DNA from: Helopsaltes ochotensis
Lineage: Eukaryota; Chordata; Aves; Passeriformes; Locustellidae
Assembly: GCA_013400155.1 (NCBI GenBank)
Contig: VXBM01000139.1
Span: forward strand, 535,465 to 599,464
Direction: 5' to 3'
DNA: 64,000 nucleotides
Under the pieces are notes generated by a model. The model was not told the DNA's origin. It saw only the letters and a program-made list of their open reading frames with translations, and did no database searches. Shown one piece after another: positions 11,260-22,818 of the stretch. How positions within the stretch are numbered: the stretch's first letter is position 1; each line of letters opens with the position of its first letter. A program made the translations under genes and the position numbers.

Positions 11260-14200
11260 GTAAGTACAGCTTTTAATTTTTAAGAAGAAATGTTAAAAAC
11301 ATGAATTTCTTTGCTTTTTGCAAATATAAATATCCAAGTCTAGTTCCTGCCAAATGTCTTGTCAGTCTTCAGTTTGCTAGAGGCAGTTAATTGTGCTGGA
11401 TAAGGATGCAGTGCTTAGACATGTTTCATGTTATGTTCTTTAAGGAATTCTGATGGTCTTAACTAAACTGAGGTTACATATGATCTAAGAAGACCTTTTT
11501 GGGAGTTGTGACAATGTGGGGTACTTTGGATTTATCTGTCATTGTATCATGCAAAAAAGCACCTTTCTATAAACAAGTTTGAAACTGGCAGCAGCCACAT
11601 TTGAACCAAATCAGAGAAAAGCCAAAGTGTGCTTCTTAATTTATTTGAAAGTGGTCTTTGAGAATAGATATATCAGAACTTGTTCAAAGCAAGAAGTATT
11701 ACTTTGCACTGTTTCCCATAGTTCTGTCCTTTTACCTTGTCTGCTCTCAACTGCTTTTTATTTTCATATAACATAAATTCCTTCTTCTATATGATCTTTT
11801 GCGGAAACTTGCTGCAGCAGGGTTTTTTCAGGAGCATTGTACTGAGGAGTGGTGAATTTTCTTTACCTTTGTGTGATTACTTTCCATCTTCTGTTTCTCA
11901 GGCACGTGGGGTGACTCGGGGTGATTCTGTGCGGGGCCTGGAGTTGGACTCGATGATTCTTGTGGGTCACTTCCAACTCAGCATATTCTGCAATTCTGTG
12001 AATTTATTTAGGGATTTTTATTTGAATTTTAATCTCCTCAAGACAGAAGTTTTGGTTATCTTTCCAAGATTGGATTTGGATCTGGGGGAATAGGAAGAGA
12101 GATTTACTTGATTGCTCAAGAGCATGATAATGTCTAGAAAATTCTTGGAATTTCATTTGAAGGTGACATAGCTCTCTTAAGCTAGGCTTAAATTTATAAT
12201 ATTACAGCAGTTTAAAGCTATGTGTAAACTATTAAATTAATTAATTTTGTTCTGTTGAAGAAATATACCATTTTAATTTGTATTAGAAGACTATATCTTT
12301 TTTTAATTGTGTTGCTGTCTTTGCTGTCTTCTCTGGTTTCAAAGAAATAGATACATGATTGGTGCACTAGAAACTCTGCATTGCAAACATGAGTTCATTA
12401 CACCAGAAATATGATTAGAAGTAATTAATATTCTGCAAATATTGGCTTAATATTCTGCTGAAACTTTAAAAGCATATAGGTTTTAGAAAAATTATTAGTG
12501 CGTGTTGTAATAACTTTTTGCATCTAACCAATGATTTGTACTATTTACAGGAGAAAATGTTTGGGAGCTTTCTCTGAAGCACTGCATTGGCCTTGCTTTC
12601 AGACAGAGGGTTGTGTCTGTATCATGAATATCTTTCTTTCATTAGCATGAAATTTCCCCTAAATTTGGCTAAGTGTTCATGCCGTAGAGAAGTACAATGT
12701 ACTTAGAGTTGCTTTAATTTTGTGGCTGCATTACTGGAGTCAGTAAGGCAACTAGGGCATTTGAATACAGGAAAGACACAGAAAGAATAGAGAAATCATA
12801 TGAGTCAATATGAGAACAGCTGGAATGGGTAAGCAATGGCTTTCAGTTGAAAAAATAAAAGGATTGAAGACAGAGTAACTGGGTAATGAGAAAACTGGAA
12901 GGAAGCTTTAACTGTGGAAGAGGACAGAAGTCAGCAGAGCTATGCAAGTTTTACTTGGCTGCTTTTGGTTAAAGTGTGAAATGGGTGGTGATACAAATAC
13001 AGTTTAAGCAAAGATAAATGTTAAAAGGCATCTGCCTACAAGTACTCAGTCTTTTTTGCATCTAGAATTAAATTTGAGATTCTTACATCCAAATACGAAA
13101 TAAGTGCAAAATCCTTGGCAGTCCATCTTGTTGTCCCAATTTTTAATGTATGTCTTCAGGAAGCTTGAATTGCAATTGCTGTTGGTCAGTCCCATTTGCA
13201 TTCTTTTGAACAACCGTGAATATGACTTCCTAGCTTTTCACAAAACATCCATCTGAAAAAGAAATAATATAATGTAACTTCACACTGTTATACACAAGAT
13301 TTTTGAGAAGAGTCAGTGATTAGACTAAAATTGCAAAAGAAACCTGTAATTTCCTACACAGCTTTTGTTCAACTAAGCTGTGCTCTGACATTATCGTTGT
13401 ACTTAATTATATGATCATATGTATTTGACAGAACTATCTCCTTCAGAGCACAAGACAGATGGCAATTGTTGGATGTCCAAGGCAGAGATGTGGAGGCAGT
13501 TTTAGAAGCCCATTCCTTCCTTCTTCCTCTGGTGTCAGCACATTCATTCATCTGGCCACAGGCTAGGCTGCATCACCCATACCTGGCTGAAAATGAATTC
13601 AGACAGAAAAATAAATACCAAGGGTTAAATCCACTGGGTTAAATCCAGATTTATGTTGAGAGATACCAGTTTCCAGATTCCTGTTACTTAAGAATATCTC
13701 AAACCCTTTAAAATAAAGTAAATTTCTGAAGGTCAAACTCGATTTGAACCTGCAAGCAGTGAGATGCAGTCACACTGCAGTCTTGTAATATATTTAAAAT
13801 TTTCTTAACTGGAATCACGGCCCTGCATTATGGAGCAAGATTGTTCCAATGTGAACTCACTATGACTGGCTAGAAAAAAATGGCTTTAGAAACCTGATGC
13901 AGGGTAGCATTTTGTCCTTTAACAAACCCATATATGTAAAACAGAGGTTTTATCACTATGTTTCACTATCTTATATGTTTACAGGCGATGAAGTAGTTAG
14001 TATAGTTGGTTCAAAGCAGAGACTGTTTCCCAAACTACACAATCTCCTTCATATATTCCTTGTTACAAAGGAATTTACATTGTATTTATGTTTGTAGTGT
14101 TTAGAGGATGTTGTGTGTTGTTTATCAGGCATATGCGTTTCTGAAGTTTGGTGATTTTATAGTGGCTGTAGTAGTTTTAATTTAGTGTTAGAAAATAGAT

Positions 14201-15642
14201 ATATCTTCCTCTTTCAATTTTCTGTCTCATAGTATATAGACAGAGAAGCTAGGGTAAAATGGTGCTTATTTTAAAGTTTTCCAAAAATATTAAAAAAATA
14301 TTATAATCCAAACTATTACTCTTAGCATATTTTACTGTTTTCTCTGTGTACTTCAAAAAGGGGTATGCTAACTGATGTCTGAATTTTATGACCAGGTAGA
14401 CCAAATGTTATATATGACCCAGGTTCTACAGCTCCACCTTATTTTCAGTTTTTGCCAGACCTTCCACCATTTCTTTTGTGCTTGCCAACAGCAAACTATG
14501 CTAAAATACTTGAGTCATGCTCCGTATCAGTTTTTTCCTTCTGTAGCTGACAGTTCTTCCTGCTGACAATTGGCTTTTTCCAAGATTTTATGTGCATCTC
14601 TTCTGTGTTTACTGTGCTTCAAGATTTGCTTCCGGATTTAAATCTGATCTTTGAGACTTCTGTGAAGAGAGCAGAAAGGAAGCTTGCGCTGCCTTTGTGG
14701 GAGGAGGTGCCCTTGCCTCTTAACACATGCAGAGAATTCTCATGAGTGTTTTTTATTCCTCTTTCTTCTGTCGTGCAAGTATAAATAGGGTAAAAGGCTA
14801 AAGACTAATTAGACTAAAGAGTAAAAGGTCTAAAACTTGTAAGAATGGGATCTCTGAGCTTCAAAATAGGAAAAAGAATATGCCTATTTCTGTTCTCAGT
14901 TAAATGATTCATTAAACACAATGTTCACCTTCAGGAGCAGTACTGTATCCTGTACTACCTATAGTAATTCTGAAGTATTTAATAGCCCTTGTGAGTCCCA
15001 TGAGAGTGATGATGAAACCAGATAAAAGCTGTTTGTTCTCTTTGTACATGCAGTATATTACCTACCTGTTCAGATCATGAATCTTAGACTTGAACATTTT
15101 GACTTTTGACTCACAGATGGATACCAGCTTTTTTGAGCACAGATAAACTTGTATATTTGAAAAGCTTATTTCTAAACAAAGGAGGTCTGCAACCCTAAGT
15201 TTTGTATCTGTGCTGTATTTATACTTTTTGCATTAGACTGTTGCAACTGAACTACTTTTAAATTTAATTTTAAAATTGGAAACTACAAGATCATAATATC
15301 ATTATTTAGTAAGGTTTAATTTTATAGCTTTAGAAGGTCCTTAATGGAAGTAGTCTTGAAAGCTTGTGGTATAGATGGCAAATTCTGGTCTCACTGCAGA
15401 TGTAAACTGTGGCAAAGACCCTTAATAGTTTTTGGAGGAAAATGTTAATGAATCAAGTATTTGAAAACTCATATTCAGTAATTTAAAATTTATACTGACT
15501 GTCTATGATTATAAGCCAAATGTCAGTGAATGCTGTGTGGAATACTGTCCAAGGTAAATTTCACATACCATATATTTGAGTTTAATAAATAAATTTTTAA
15601 GTATGGTTTATCTGAAATTTAACTTTGTTTTTGTTTTAAAAG
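11260..15642 (+). other. VPS13B: Intron 7 of VPS13B
   Basis: 4.4-kb intron with a perfect GTAAGT donor and GTTTTAAAAG acceptor. It contains a CR1 3' end in sense orientation (11905-12003). The rest is unique AT-rich sequence, with a small imperfect duplication of GGTTAAATCCA near 13625-13650. Confidence 0.85.
11905..12003 (+). mobile_element. CR1 3'-end fragment
   Basis: Contains GGAGTTGGACTCGATGATTC, then CTTCCAACTCAGCATATTCT and a final degenerate ATTCTGTG unit, the classic CR1 3' untranslated end read in sense. About 100 bp remain, so the copy is heavily 5'-truncated. A tRNA-like head is not visible, which separates it from the two SINEs in this window that share this tail. Confidence 0.85.
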
Positions 15643-15908
15643 GCACAGAAGATGAAGCAAGCTCAGTAATGCAATATCCTACACAGTACATTAGTCAAGA
15701 TCCTTATTTGCATCAAGATGATGACCAGCAACAAGGATGGGTGTCTTGGGCTTGGTCTTTTTTTCCTGCTATTGTGAGTTATGATGATGAAGAGAATGAT
15801 TCTGGTGGAATTGATGATGGAACAGCAGAACAGCAGAAGTCTCAGTCCCTCAAGGATCCTATTATTTCAGTTGGGTTTTACTGTACAAAGGCAACAGTGA
15901 CTTTTAAG
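15643..15908 (+). CDS. VPS13B: VPS13B exon 8
   Basis: Encodes TEDEASSVMQYPTQ, an acidic Gln-rich linker, then GWVSWAWSFFPAIVSYDD, a second acidic linker, and LKDPIISVGFYCTKATVTFK. It matches human residues 313-402, with one residue fewer than human in the linkers. The Trp-rich block is the VPS13B form of the aromatic motif found in this position in VPS13 proteins. The two flanking linkers differ much more from human than any other part of the window. It enters in phase 1 and leaves in phase 0 at AAG|GTAAAT. Read-through past the donor would add eleven codons before TGA at 15942-15944. Confidence 0.97.
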
Positions 15909-18531
15909 GTAAATATTTCTCTCTGTCATAAAGGATTCATTTGATTTGCTGAGGAAGTGCATAAAGATTTTCTGAGCATTCATATACTGTTTGATCCAAG
16001 ACAAATATTGTTGGTATTATGAGGGGAGTATTAAGTTAATGAATAACAAGAAATTTGGATGCTGAAAATTCCTCTTCCATTCTACTGGACTGATAGTGGC
16101 AACGTGAATCGGTTTTCTTATTTGAGCTAGAAAACTTTAGTTTTAGTTAAACTGTGAGCTTTAGAATGTTCAAAGAAACTACTTCATTTACATAGATTAG
16201 TATTTTTTGATGGGAAAAAAAGCCTGAAGGCTTTCTGTCAATGTTCACTGCAGTATTCTATCCATCTAATGTTTATACAAATGCATATTCCTTTAGAAAA
16301 AACCCTGTAGTTTAGAGCTAGGACTGGAGGAATTTTTAGAGACTACTTTTTTTTTTGGACTATTGTATGTGAAAATACAAATTTAACTTGATAATGTTGA
16401 ATTAATTTTCCATTGGTTGAAATTGTATTAAAGGAAAAAAAGATAAATAGTAGGTATAGGCTGAGCTCTAAACTGTGTACGTAGAGAAAGATTTCAGTAT
16501 TAGCTCTAAGTAAAGCTGAAAATTGTTGCTGGTCTTCTCTCTAATATGTTGTAGGCTTGCAGAAGGGAATATGCAGAGTTTGATTAAGATATTGAGATGT
16601 ACTGACAGACGTTAGAAATTAAGGTATTGAATTAGCAGAGTACTTGTAATGTGTCAAACTACTTGCAAGCAGTTATCTGTGCATAACTACACAAAGCAGC
16701 TCTCAGCTTTACAATTAAGCATGTGTTAAATCAGTGTCAGAACTTTGCCACGGAGTAATTTAGGGTGATTTTTATGACTTTGAGCCTTTCAGATGAGCCT
16801 TTCAGACAAACTGCAAGACTTTTGTAACTCTCATACAAAACTTACGTGCCTGATTATACCCAATACCATCAGGAGCTCCCTGTCCCTTTCTTGCCTGTTT
16901 GGCTTGACATCTGTGCACTAGAGTGTTTTATGGGGCTTTATGCCTAATTTAGCTCTTCTTGTTTGGTAGTTGCTGTTCAGCAGCTGTCAGAAAGGGTGAG
17001 ACAAGTGACTTCAGAAGTGGTAGATATTCTGTGTGGATGTTGATGTTTTAAGCCTTCGGCCTCCTGTAAAATTTGGTTGCAAAATTTGAGGATATCAACA
17101 GCATTCAATCATTCAGTCATGTTCTTTTGTGTCAATCTGCTTCAGCCCTCATTAAAAGAGGCTAAAAATAAATAATACGAATTTTCCCCCTCCGTTAATT
17201 ATATCCATGGAACACCACTTGAAACATGAACAAGCCACCAAAGCTCAAATTTCTCATTTATCATGGCTCTACATCTTTTTTTCACACTCTCGTACAGTAG
17301 TAATTTTGTGCTCTTGTTCCTCATGCAAGAAAGCTCATTAGAAATAATATGAACTTCTTTTTTGGACATGTGTTTTGCTAGAGAGGGTTTTTCTAATGCT
17401 TCATTTGCAAGTTCAGGCATTTTATATTAGGAAGTGATTAAAAAGTACTCAAAATGTAACATTTTGCAGTCTAGAAATTTTAAATGTGAAGTGATGTACG
17501 ATGCTAATATGGTGACAGGAAGAAAACAGAATTCATTGTTCTGCTTGCATGTGAAGGGTGTATGGAATTAATTTGTGGTTCATATTTTGGTTAAAAAATA
17601 AGGTCAAGTTTCTGCATTAACATTTTGAACAGTTGATATCATTCCAGCTAAAAATCATGCCAAATTAAATGTACCATTTTCTAATAATGGTGAAAATTAT
17701 TCTTGTAATTTCTGAGTTCTTTTAATCAATTAATTGCTTTTCCTCTGCAATAATTGCATACAGGTGAAGGAAGATCAGTGATTTTTTTCATCCAATTTGC
17801 TTGGACATACGGATTACAAAATTTTAAATTGAAACAGCATACATGTGTATCCAGTCTTGAAAACAAAGAGAGTGTGTAGATGTTATTTTATAAAAATTAG
17901 AATTTGAAGTATTTGAGCTGTTCACCATAAACTAACTTGTGATTTTTCATGCCGAATGTAATACATTCAATATAGTATGCCTATTTTCTTGTTTTTCTTA
18001 GCTATAGGTCATGTGCTTTTTAACCTGTACATGTTTTCCCATTTTGGACTTTTATATCAAAATCATGCAAGAAATAGAAATGCTTGTTGTTCTTGATTGC
18101 CATGACACAAAACAAAAATGTGTATGGTTGTAACCAAAATGTGTCTGTAATATTATCCTGATGTTTAATTATTTTCTGGGAAGAATAAATAAAGTATTAA
18201 TGGATTTTTACAGCACTTTATAAACTCGTTTGATATTAATAATGCAACTGTGTATCTGTTTCATCTTTTCACAGAGTTTCTTTTTAGATAAGCAAACTGA
18301 AAATACTGTAGTGGATTTCAAAGATTCTGTTATAGCGTATTTCAAACAGAAGTTGAATATGAGACATTCTGATATGGATAATGTGCTACAGCTGTTTAAT
18401 TGCACCTGTTTCCTGACAGTTAATGTATTTTTTGCCCATAGTTAACTTTGTCAGTCCTGTATATTCATGACCATACTGTTGTTTAATACTAGTATTGACT
18501 TTTATAAGGTATTTATTCTATTGTTCTGTAG
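15909..18531 (+). other. VPS13B: Intron 8 of VPS13B
   Basis: 2.6-kb intron with GTAAAT donor and TTCTGTAG acceptor. No interspersed repeat was recognised. A good acceptor-like site (TTCATCTTTTCACAG, ending at 18274) precedes a 57-codon open stretch in the frame of exon 8, treated below as a possible cassette exon. Confidence 0.8.
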
Positions 18532-18627
18532 CTCACTGAAATGCAAGCTGAAAGTAGTTATTACAGCCCTCAGAAAGTAAAATCCAAAGAAGTTATATGC
18601 TGGGAACAAGAAGGAACGACAGTTGAG
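18532..18627 (+). CDS. VPS13B: VPS13B exon 9
   Basis: Encodes LTEMQAESSYYSPQKVKSKE then VICWEQEGTTVE, matching human residues 403-434, including the Gln at 407 that is a known human stop-variant site. It is 96 nt with phase 0 at both ends, so skipping would keep the frame. The donor GAG|GTACTT is weak (no G at +5). Confidence 0.97.
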
Positions 18628-18990
18628 GTACTTCTGCATTGACAGAACTTTATTGATACGCTTTACGTAATGTACCAAATAGTTGCCAAATAGTTAATAG
18701 TTTAATAGTTGTAAAATATTTTAAAATTATTTAATTGCTGGTCTTTCATATTCTGTCATATTGGATGTGTATATTGTAATAATCATGTAGATATTAACAC
18801 TCTCAACTTCTGTGCTGTCGTGGTTAAACACTATAGTAATCTCTCTTTCAAGTGTCCTGTATAATTGCTATTTATTAAAGCTCTAAATATATAAACTAAG
18901 TGCATTTTGCTTAGTTTTTGTCTATCTTCTCTCTTTCTTGTGGAGTTGAAGGCTTAAAAATTTATCACTTTTTTTCTTTTTCCTCATTAG
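18628..18990 (+). other. VPS13B: Intron 9 of VPS13B
   Basis: Shortest intron in the window (363 bp). It has a weak GTACTT donor and a long pyrimidine tract before TCATTAG. Nothing else was recognised in it. Confidence 0.9.
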
Positions 18991-19113
18991 GTCCTTATGA
19001 AAGGTGAACTTTTTTTTGATTGCCAAATTGGTTTTGTTGGTTGCCAAGCTATGTGCCTTAAAGGAATTATGGGAATTAAAGATTTTGAAGAGAATATGAA
19101 TAGGAGTGATGAA
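18991..19113 (+). CDS. VPS13B: VPS13B exon 10
   Basis: Encodes VLMKGELFFDCQIGFVGCQA then MCLKGIMGIKDFEENMNRSDE, matching human residues 435-475. It is 123 nt (41 codons), phase 0 at both ends, with donor GAA|GTGAGT. The Cys pair around GFVGC is kept. Hydrophobic alternation suggests another groove strand pair. Confidence 0.97.
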
Positions 19114-21216
19114 GTGAGTATGTTGAAATATCAATTGATTTGCTGAATAAGCCGTTCTGTTATCCTTTATTAAAATACCTGATTGCAAAAATAGAAAAAA
19201 CTTCTGTTACCAGTTGTGATTTTTGGATATTATTGTGATATAGAACTCAGTGCCTATTCCTTAGAGTTGAAAAAACAAATATCTCAGATTGTGAAGAGTC
19301 AGAACATAAGACTTTTTTTATCTTTTTGGACAATAACCTAATGTTTTCTTTGTTGGCATACTTTGATTTTGTATAAACAAATTAAAATACATTTGAAAAT
19401 CTTTGGAAGTACTTAAATCAACCAAAGATTGGAAGGGAAAACATGGGAGCACTGTATGCTGAAGATAATAGAAATGTGGTGCAAATGCTGAATGAGTGTC
19501 TTCCCTCACTTTTCTGTAAGATTGAGAGCAGTATGAAGTGAAGGAGTTAGACACTATTAATTTTTGTATTTTATATAATCTCCAGTTGCTTAAGACAAAA
19601 TCAGGTATCATTATGAACTACTTCAAAAATATTTAGTGAAGTGTTATATGAAATTCTAAATTCAATAAATATGATTTTTAGTTTAAGTGTAGATAGAGCT
19701 GTGCCCTAACGTATTGGAGAACAGCAACTATTATGTATGTTTAAATAAAAACAAATAATACAGCCAAGAAGAGACTTGTTAACTTAATGTTAGTGCTCTG
19801 TGAAGTCTTGGAAAGTATTTTAAAGAGAAAAATTAAGAATATGAAAGAAAATACCAAGTGCCTGTGTTTATGTCAAATATCTCCTAATCTGGGAAATCGT
19901 ATACTGTGTTATGATAGATATGATGGGGCAGCTGCTTATCTTTCCCCTGTGAGATGCTTGGCATCCATTTCAGGTGTTTGTGTGTGCAGAACAGAAAACA
20001 AAATATCCTTACACAACTGCTGAGTATGACATTGTTGGGATTTTGGGGATGCAGTGGGACACACTGCATGACTGATGTGCTGCAATGGATACACGTAGGC
20101 TTTTCCAGAAGGAGAGGCTGAAGAGGCAAGGATGAGACAATTGTAAAAATGCTATGCTGGCCTTGTTAAGGACAAGGGAGATGTGGTTGGGGATGTGAGG
20201 GTGGACAGCCACCTTGTCTGTGGCAACTGAGATTGTCGGGTATAAAATCTTGAGAGAATTGACTTTTTTTTTTAAACTGAGTTGGGTGGGTGAGCAAGAG
20301 AATTTCACAGAATTGTAAAATAGTGTGTGTTGGAATGGACCCAGAAAGAACATCAAGTCCAACTCCTAGGTGATTTGCCCATACAGGGATTGAACCCACA
20401 ACTGTGACATTATTAGCATCACGCTCTGACCAACTGAGATAATTTCCTTTAGGTTAGTTTATAAGGGACATTTGGTGTTTTATTCTTACTCATTTTTCTG
20501 CCACCCTCTAGTCCAGGAATTTAGGAAAATATCTGCTTTATGACAGTGGTGATGATATTACTTGCTTGTTGTCTGTGTACTGCTGTGGTTGTGGGATTGG
20601 TCCTTTCATAAAGGTTCTGGCTCTGCCTGTGATTGAGAATAGGTAGCTGGAAAAAATAAATCTCCTAAATAACTTTTTTTGGATTGATAATTCTTGTTAG
20701 AAAAGTTGTGTTGATTTCAGAAGGATAGAAGTCTGGGAGTAGGCATGTTAAAATCTAGATGAATAAAGAATGATAATGTAGCAATGAGGTCATACATGGA
20801 AATAACTGGTTACCTTGAAGAGGATGGATACAGCCTCTGAAGGATTGCGCAGGCAGAAATGGAGTATGCAGTGACAAGTTTGTGTACTGAAGAGGATTGG
20901 GGCAAGATTTGGAGTGATGATGATCTGAGGTTATTTGATGTTAAAATGCAACTAATATGTTTTGTGTAGTGAGTTGTATAATATTCATTGGTTTTTAGGA
21001 TTTTTATTGATTTGAAAATGGGGAAGGAGTGGACAGGAACTTGTGTTATACAAATGAAATAATTTCATTGTTTCATCTTCATTCATAATGAAATATGCTC
21101 TTGAGGGTTACTACTTTGTGTGTGTCGTATTTGTGTTATGACAGAATTGAAACTGCTCTATTAACTTGACTGTATTTTTTTTCTTCCCCTGCCTCACTTT
21201 CTGCTGCCTCATGAAG
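19114..21216 (+). other. VPS13B: Intron 10 of VPS13B
   Basis: 2.1-kb intron. It contains a tRNA-Ile-headed SINE on the - strand (20299-20447). The acceptor is GCCTCATGAAG, with the pyrimidine tract lying a little upstream. Confidence 0.85.
20299..20447 (-). mobile_element. TguSINE1-like retroposon (tRNA-Ile head, CR1 tail)
   Basis: Read on the - strand, the element starts with a diverged tRNA body at 20447. It shows an A-box-like CTCAGTTGGTCAGAGCGTGA, an anticodon-loop-like GCTAATAATG and a B-box-like GGTTCAATCCC, which fits a tRNA-Ile(AAU) ancestor. After about 75 bp it passes into GGAGTTGGACTTGATGTTC and CATTCCAAC, ending in ATTCTGTG-type units, the CR1 3' tail. That head-plus-tail design is the one I know from zebra finch TguSINE1, mobilised by CR1 enzymes. 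The family name is from memory; the tRNA head and CR1 tail are visible. It is antisense to VPS13B and too diverged to be a working tRNA. Confidence 0.85.
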
Positions 21217-21354
21217 GAGGCATGCTTCTTCAGTTGTGGAGAAAATTTGAGCGTGAAAGGAATGACATACCTTACCAATTCACTATTTGATTACAGAAGT
21301 CCAGAAAATAATAGTATTCGTGCAGAATTTATATTGGATGCAGCTCATCATAAG
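21217..21354 (+). CDS. VPS13B: VPS13B exon 11
   Basis: Encodes EACFFSCGENLSVKGMTYLT, then NSLFDYRSPENNSIRAEFIL and DAAHHK, matching human residues 476-521. The Arg in FDYRSPE aligns with human R502, a known stop-variant site. It is 138 nt, phase 0 at both ends. The donor AAG|GTCAGA has C at +3 and is weaker than most. Confidence 0.97.
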
Positions 21355-22730
21355 GTCAGAGAATTGCATTTTTCTTGTAAGAAAATTTCCAATGCTCTTT
21401 AATGGATTTCTTAAAATTATTTAGACCTGTGTACTATTAGAGGACTGAATTCTCTTTACTTTTACACATTTAACTGAATCTTACTTTGCGGCTGGCCAAA
21501 AAAAAGAGTAAATCTGTTTGTTTTAAAAAAAAGACACCCACAAAAACCGAGCCAAAAAAAAGGAGCCAAACTGAAAAAACATGTCCAAAAGAAACCTCAA
21601 ACTCCCCTCCTGCCCCAAAAACTGAATTAATGTCATAGTTTCCAAAAGCAGTAACCACAGAACATTTTAAGAGGAAAAGAGACAGATGAGAGAATACTAG
21701 CAAAAGTCAAACTTTACCAGCACGTGTTTTAAACCTAAACAGTCAGTTAAGTCTGTGGTCTTCGAACTAAGAACTGCTGTCAGATTTGGACAGTAGTCAT
21801 TTTATTGTTTGTATTCTATATTTGTCTACTTTGAGAAAATTTTGCTGATTTTCCTATTGTGGAGGGAAATTTTCAGTCACCTCTGTTGTTGTAAATTGTG
21901 CAATAACACTTTATTCCTTGGTTGTCTGCCACTAATAAAGATTGGTTGCAATGACCAAGGTGGATCTTTCCAGGTGTGTTCATAGGTGGGGAGGTCTGTG
22001 TTGTTTATTGTACAGGTAAGCCATTTAGAATTTTGGAATGTTTCTAATTTCCTTTTAATTTTAATTTTACTTTTTTCACCTTTTTAGTACTACTGATGAA
22101 GGGTAATTCTGAAGAATCACATGAAAAAAATGAAATTATTAAAATCACAAGTATTATATCCAAACTTTTCCCATAGTGTGTTTTAAGCTTTACTCTATCC
22201 TTGGTCTGTCTTCGATGCTTTCCAATTCGCCTGTTTTTTTGGCAACAGAGGAAGTAAATTTGCTCTGTGATGTATTATATTATGTATAAATCCCAGTGTT
22301 GGCATAAAGTCTTGATAAGGTTCCTACTGTTGAAAGATTAAACCACAATATTCCTTGAATAGCAAAGCCAAATTGAACGAGCTGAAGTTTTCAGTGTGTT
22401 TGGTTAGGTTGATGTGTTGCATGCAAGAGGTCAGCTGAAGAATATTTACTTCATTAATAGTACTAATTGACTAGATGTTATTGATGACTTGGTCAGCATG
22501 TCCACAGGAATTATGGATGTGCATTTGTGTGGCCTCCAATGGAAGTTACATTACCTATCAGAAAGGTGAATTCTTAGTGATAACCTCTGTCCTTTGCTTT
22601 GGTAAGCCTTTTCCTGTGTTGATGCACAAATCCAAACATGAATGTATCTCTCTAATACCAGTCTATCAGTTGGTAATCTTAATTCTTTCCTTATACAACA
22701 TTTTCTTTGTTTGCTTTGCTTTGTTGGTAG
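21355..22730 (+). other. VPS13B: Intron 11 of VPS13B
   Basis: 1.4-kb intron with GTCAGA donor and TTGTTGGTAG acceptor. It contains an A-rich stretch at 21500-21600 that reads as CAAAAA/AAACC-like low-complexity sequence. No known repeat or RNA gene was recognised. Confidence 0.85.
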
Positions 22731-22818
22731 GAGACATACACAGAGATAGCTGGAATGCAGAGGTTTGGGGCTTTCTACATGGATTACTTGTACACAATGG
22801 AAAGTACCAGTGGCAAAG
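22731..22818 (+). CDS. VPS13B: VPS13B exon 12
   Basis: Encodes ETYTEIAGMQRFGAFYMDYL then YTMESTSGK plus the first base of the next codon, matching human residues 522-551. It is 88 nt, phase 0 in and phase 1 out. The donor AAAG|GTACCC departs from consensus at +4 and +5 and is the weakest in the window. The exon is confirmed by the exact frame into exon 13. Confidence 0.96.

Noticed and set aside
11737..12093. 118-codon + strand open frame
   Set aside because: It runs through the CR1 3'-end fragment and flanking intron, so the frame is chance plus repeat sequence.
20371..20447. Candidate tRNA-Ile gene on the - strand
   Set aside because: The acceptor stem does not pair, several conserved bases are changed, and it continues into a CR1 tail, so it is a SINE head.
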